64,000 nucleotides of DNA, taken from Halopseudomonas pelagia CL-AP6 (GTDB taxonomy: Bacteria; Pseudomonadota; Gammaproteobacteria; Pseudomonadales; Pseudomonadaceae). Under the pieces are notes generated by a model. That model ran no database searches, was not told where the DNA came from, and saw only the letters and a list, made by a program, of their open reading frames with translations. The first letter of the stretch is position 1; every line of letters begins with the position of its first letter. A program made the translations under genes and the position numbers. The stretch lies in the NCBI RefSeq assembly GCF_000410875.1, contig NZ_AROI01000009.1, positions 310,001-374,000 on the forward strand. Direction: 5' to 3'. Of the stretch, positions 60,510 through 64,000 are shown in pieces.

Positions 60510-61027
60510 ACAAAGCAGGATTACTCATCAGCTTATTGGCATTTGTGCTGGTGGGATGCGTGAAGCTACCGGATCGGGTTGAGCCGATCAGCGGGTTCGA
60601 GCCCAGTCGCTATCTGGGTACCTGGTATGAAATTGCTCGATTGGATCATTCCTTCGAAGAGGGCCTGAGCAGGGTGACGGCTGAATACAGTCTGCGCGAT
60701 GACGGCGGTATCAGGGTCCTTAATAGGGGGTATTCGCAAGAGAAAGGCGAGTGGCAAGAGGCCGAGGGCAAGGCGTACTTTGTTGAAAATGAGCAGACCG
60801 GTTACCTGAAAGTGTCGTTTTTTGGCCCTTTCTACGGTGCTTACGGCATCTTCGGGCTGGATCAGGAGAACTACCAGCATTCCTGGGTTTCCGGCCCGAA
60901 TACGGACTATCTATGGCTCCTGGCCCGCGAGCCGCAGATCGCCGAGGAAGACAAGCAGGCTTTCGTCAAGCGCGCGACGGAGCTGGGTTTTAATACCGAC
61001 AAATTGATCTGGGTAGAACACGAGTAA
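60506..61027 (+). CDS. blc: Outer-membrane lipoprotein lipocalin Blc
   Basis: 173 residues starting at TTG 60506 with AAAGGAG upstream; signal LAFVLVGC gives a lipobox with Cys18. Lipocalin motif GTWYEIARLDHSFE (GxW), then VKVSFFGPFYGAY-type strand and FGLDQENYQHSWVSGPN. Binds fatty or lysophospholipids at the outer membrane. Likely translationally coupled to the gene before it. Confidence 0.9.
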   Translation: MNKAGLLISLLAFVLVGCVKLPDRVEPISGFEPSRYLGTWYEIARLDHSFEEGLSRVTAEYSLRDDGGIRVLNRGYSQEKGEWQEAEGKAYFVENEQTGYLKVSFFGPFYGAYGIFGLDQENYQHSWVSGPNTDYLWLLAREPQIAEEDKQAFVKRATELGFNTDKLIWVEHE

Positions 61028-61096
61028 CAGGGCTGTATTGATAGGGCCGGGCCAGACCAGGCGATGCTGTCCTGGCGCAGCCCGGTCAGCAGGCGC

Positions 61097-62326
61097 TTAG
61101 TCGATTAAAGCGCCATTGATGATGGCGCGTAGTTCCTGGCGAATCTGATAGGTTGAAGACGGTATCAACTGTGTCAGGAAAATCATTAGCAGGTCCTCCT
61201 GCGGATCGATAAAGAAATTGGTGCTGGCCATGCCGCCCCAACCGTATTCGCCCACGGACCCATTCGTTTGCGATTTGGCCACATCGGTTTTTACCGAGAA
61301 GCCCAGGCCAAAGCCGGAGCCTTCATAGGGTGTCTCGCTGAAAGCACCCACGGAAACGCCAGGCAGGTCCTGATTGCCCGGCAAGTGATTCAGACGCATA
61401 AATTCCAGGGTCTTGCGTCCGATGATCCGGGCACCCTGATATTCGCCGCCATTGGCTAGCGCCTGCGCAAAACGGTAGTAATCATCCATGCTGCACACCA
61501 GGCCGCCGCCGCCAGACAGATACCCGTGTGGGCGGGTAAAGGCGGAATGGGCGGGATCGTCCTGCAAACTGAACCGGTCACCGGGCTGGTACTGATAGCA
61601 GGCTGCCAAGCGCTCAATCTTGTCGACAGGGACGGTAAAGGCAGTGTCGATCATGCCCAGCGGCTTGAATACATGCTCGGCCAGGTACTCATCCAGACTC
61701 AGGCCAGATAACACCTGAACCAGATAGCCGACCACATCGGTGGAGACCGAGTAGTTCCAGGCCGAGCCCGGAGAAAACTCCAGCGGCAGGCGTGAGAGTT
61801 CATCCACCAGCCGCTCCAGCGTGTGTCCGGTGCCACCATCGAGTTTTAAGGCCCGGTAAGCGGCATCCACATTGGTGCGGTTCATAAAGCCGTAGGTCAG
61901 GCCGGATTGATGCGTTAGCAGGTCACGAATGCTCATCGGCCGCTGCGCTGCAGTGGTTAAAAACTGCGGGTGAATGCCAGACTTGTAAACGCGCAAATTT
62001 GCCCACGAGGGAATATATTTGTGTACCGGCTCGTCGAGCAGGAAACGACCTTGCTCATACAGCTGCATCAGCGCGATGGAGGTGACCGGTTTGGTCATCG
62101 AGTAGATGCGGAACAGGGTGTCGCGCTGTAGCGGTTTATTGCGCTCTACATCCATCAAGCCCTGGGCGTGCAGATAGGTGATTTCACCGCGCCGGGCAAC
62201 CAGGGTCATTGCGCAGGGCAGTTTGCCGGGCTGCAGGTAAGCGCGGTCGAGGTGATCGGCTATGCGCGAGAGTCGCTGAGTGTCCATTCCGGCAATCACG
62301 GTAGAGCAGGGCGTATGGCTATTCAT
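61097..62326 (-). CDS. Serine hydrolase, class C beta-lactamase fold
   Basis: 409 residues. Catalytic SxxK in YSMTKPVTS (about residue 76), YxN-like [11 protein letters not shown] (about 195), and [14 protein letters not shown] near the end replaces KTG. No signal peptide. Related to EstB-type esterases; penicillin hydrolysis is unlikely. A second start at ATG 62287 is possible. Confidence 0.85.
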   Translation of the reverse strand: MNSHTPCSTVIAGMDTQRLSRIADHLDRAYLQPGKLPCAMTLVARRGEITYLHAQGLMDVERNKPLQRDTLFRIYSMTKPVTSIALMQLYEQGRFLLDEPVHKYIPSWANLRVYKSGIHPQFLTTAAQRPMSIRDLLTHQSGLTYGFMNRTNVDAAYRALKLDGGTGHTLERLVDELSRLPLEFSPGSAWNYSVSTDVVGYLVQVLSGLSLDEYLAEHVFKPLGMIDTAFTVPVDKIERLAACYQYQPGDRFSLQDDPAHSAFTRPHGYLSGGGGLVCSMDDYYRFAQALANGGEYQGARIIGRKTLEFMRLNHLPGNQDLPGVSVGAFSETPYEGSGFGLGFSVKTDVAKSQTNGSVGEYGWGGMASTNFFIDPQEDLLMIFLTQLIPSSTYQIRQELRAIINGALID

Positions 62327-62417
62327 GAGCTATCCATTGGCTATGCTGATAAACGTCGATCTTACCGGTTACAGCGCCGTTTGGGTGAGCGCAATGACGC
62401 CGAAAATGTTGCCCTAT

Positions 62418-63563
62418 TCAGCCGACGTCGGCGACGACGCTGTGCACCAGATAGAGCTTGCGCAAGCTAGGGGTGGTGAGCACGAAAGGATAAATGTCGG
62501 GTTGCCCCATACTACGGGCCAACACATTCAGCACGCTGCTAAGCTGCACCCAGCGATTGATAAAAGCCAGAAACGCCTCCTGATCATCATTGCCCCGCGC
62601 GCAGCCTTCCAATTGGCTACGGTGGAACTCATCAATGTGCAGTTTGAGCGTATCCAAGCGAATACCGAAATCCAGCGCCACATTGAGCGTATCGGTCATA
62701 TGCAGATAGTGCGCCCAAGTCTCTGCCCAGTCTTCCCAGGGATGCGACGCGGCGTAGCTGCTGATAAAGCGCTGATGCCAGTCTGCTGGCGGGCCTTGAT
62801 AGTAATGCTGCTGTAGCGCTTGCTTGTAGTCCAGACGCTCGTCACCAAACAAATCGCGAAATACCGGCAGCCAGGGCGTATCCATGACCAGGCGATCCCA
62901 GTAGTAATGACCTGACTCGTGACGAAAATGTCCGAGCATGGTGCGGTAAGGCTCGTGCATGTTCTGCCGCACCGTTTCGCGATGTGCGGGGTCGGCCTCT
63001 TCAATATTGAGCGTAATCACACCGTCCATATGGCCGGTGAGTATGGCTGGCCCACCGGGCAACTGGCGCAGTAGCTCGAAGCCGAGGCCTTGTTTCGGAT
63101 CCAGTTTTTTCGACACGGTGGGCAGGCCGAGCATGATCAGTTGGGCAATCAGCCGACGTTTGGCCTGTTCGGTGGTCAGCCAGTAATCGGCGTTACGGTC
63201 AATGCTCAGATCCGGAATGGTCAGGTTTAACGAACAGGCCACACAAAAAGGTGCAGTTTCCTCATTGCTGACCAACCAGTTGCATTGCGCTGCACTTTGG
63301 CGGTGCTGGCACAGCCTGAAAGACTGGCCTGCCAAGGGCCCATCAGAACGGATTACCCATTTGTCGCTATTGGGCTCCTGCTCGATGCTGCAGAGCATGC
63401 CCTGTTCTGGATGATAGGCCAGCGCCGAACCGCAGCGCAGGCAGAATTGGTTGTCGAAAAAAACTGCTTGGCCGCACCGGCAACGCTGGACGTGGCCGTT
63501 AGGGTGATAATCGAACAACTGACTACCATCACTGCGCTGAACCAATTGATCAAAATAGCTCAT
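62418..63563 (-). CDS. Zinc-ribbon metallopeptidase-like protein (COG4307)
   Basis: 381 residues. N-terminal zinc ribbon: RCRCGQAVFFDNQFCLRCGS. The body holds GHFRHESGHYYWDRLV, a HExxH-like variant (HESGH) with downstream EDWAETWAHYLHM supplying Glu and His ligands. Often found with alpha-E, circularly permuted ATP-grasp and transglutaminase genes in a peptide-modification locus. 51 bases after the alpha-E gene. Confidence 0.85.
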   Translation of the reverse strand: MSYFDQLVQRSDGSQLFDYHPNGHVQRCRCGQAVFFDNQFCLRCGSALAYHPEQGMLCSIEQEPNSDKWVIRSDGPLAGQSFRLCQHRQSAAQCNWLVSNEETAPFCVACSLNLTIPDLSIDRNADYWLTTEQAKRRLIAQLIMLGLPTVSKKLDPKQGLGFELLRQLPGGPAILTGHMDGVITLNIEEADPAHRETVRQNMHEPYRTMLGHFRHESGHYYWDRLVMDTPWLPVFRDLFGDERLDYKQALQQHYYQGPPADWHQRFISSYAASHPWEDWAETWAHYLHMTDTLNVALDFGIRLDTLKLHIDEFHRSQLEGCARGNDDQEAFLAFINRWVQLSSVLNVLARSMGQPDIYPFVLTTPSLRKLYLVHSVVADVG

Positions 63564-63614
63564 GGGTGAATATCCATGAAGGGATGCTCCGACCTGGGTG
63601 CCGGAGCGGGCAGG

Positions 63615-64000
63615 TCATTGCTCCTGTGATTGGGTTGCCTCTTCCGGTTCGGCAAAATAGGTTTTGCGAATGGCGTCGTGCAGTTCGGTGAAGTCGATCT
63701 GAATCTCGTCCACAAAGGCATGCAGCAGATCCGGCTCGGCTGCCATACGTATGATCTCCGCTTCGGCAATATGTTTCCTACAGGTTTCAACTTCGTCCAA
63801 TGCCAGCTCGTGCATAGGCAGATTTTTTAGCGCGATAGCCAGCCTTTCTAGGCTACAGGCCACTGCACGAGGGAACATCCGGTCCTGCAGCAGAAATTGC
63901 AACACGTCTGGGCCACGAATGCGCAGACGCACATGTTGACGATACATCTGAAAGCCGCTGAGCGATTTGAGTACACTCATCCATTGCAGGTTTTCAAATG
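63615..64000 (-). CDS. Alpha-E domain protein, C-terminal part (runs off the window)
   Basis: In frame to the window edge: about 128 residues, beginning FENLQWMSVLKSLSGFQMYR. The segment FENLQW plus YRQHVRLRIRGPDVLQFLLQ and PRAVACSLERL belongs to the alpha-E family (DUF403), an all-helical partner of ATP-grasp amide ligases. The start of the gene lies outside. Confidence 0.85.
   Translation of the reverse strand, partial: FENLQWMSVLKSLSGFQMYRQHVRLRIRGPDVLQFLLQDRMFPRAVACSLERLAIALKNLPMHELALDEVETCRKHIAEAEIIRMAAEPDLLHAFVDEIQIDFTELHDAIRKTYFAEPEEATQSQEQ

Overview
The window looks like a chromosomal segment of a gammaproteobacterium of the Pseudomonadaceae, probably a marine Halopseudomonas/Pseudomonas-type organism. 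This rests on the aat-bpt-infA and ftsK-lolA-rarA-crcB-serS-cysG neighbourhoods, the liuRABCDE leucine operon, acnB, rimO, miaE and many Pseudomonas-like regulators. The genus is inferred from remembered family resemblance, not from a search.

Layout. 0-12 kb: an ankyrin-type fragment, a large lipoprotein alpha/beta hydrolase, a DsrE/DUF2892 pair divergent from a Crp/Fnr regulator, an outer-membrane-like protein, a transglutaminase-like protein, DinB, RarD, and an EthA-like Baeyer-Villiger monooxygenase/SDR/hydrolase operon divergent from a TetR gene with two palindromic operators. 12-27 kb: a chromosomal integron region. 27-37 kb: rimO, acnB, stress and tRNA-modification genes, a solute-binding protein and a MocR regulator. 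37-44 kb: liuRABCDE. 44-64 kb: LysR/acyl-CoA dehydrogenase, then mostly conserved housekeeping genes, a 7TM-DISM diguanylate cyclase, CorA, an amidotransferase, a lipocalin, a serine hydrolase, a zinc peptidase and the end of an alpha-E gene.

The main discovery is the integron region. An intact integrase (intI, 25878-26864) has a LexA box just upstream. An attI-like site at about 25561-25625 opens a leftward array of minus-strand cassettes separated by attC-like sites, several of them 78 bp long. Nine kilobases to the left lies a second, decayed copy of the same platform: attI' (15851-15915), a LexA box, a frameshifted and internally deleted intI, and the same downstream tail. It has its own cassette array (12.05-15.86 kb) carrying a GNAT acetyltransferase, a FosA-type fosfomycin-modifying enzyme, a membrane protein, an NTF2-like protein and a C39-like protein. 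Between the two platforms sit ordinary core genes (DUF1456, DUF3297, DUF3010). In both places the tail of intI faces the tail of a convergent core gene.

The intact array is also a landing zone for transposons: one complete and one truncated IS110/IS1111-type element sit inside attC sites, an IS21-family element has cut the truncated one, an IS1182-type remnant lies beside it, and an lprI-like gene nearby carries a frameshift.
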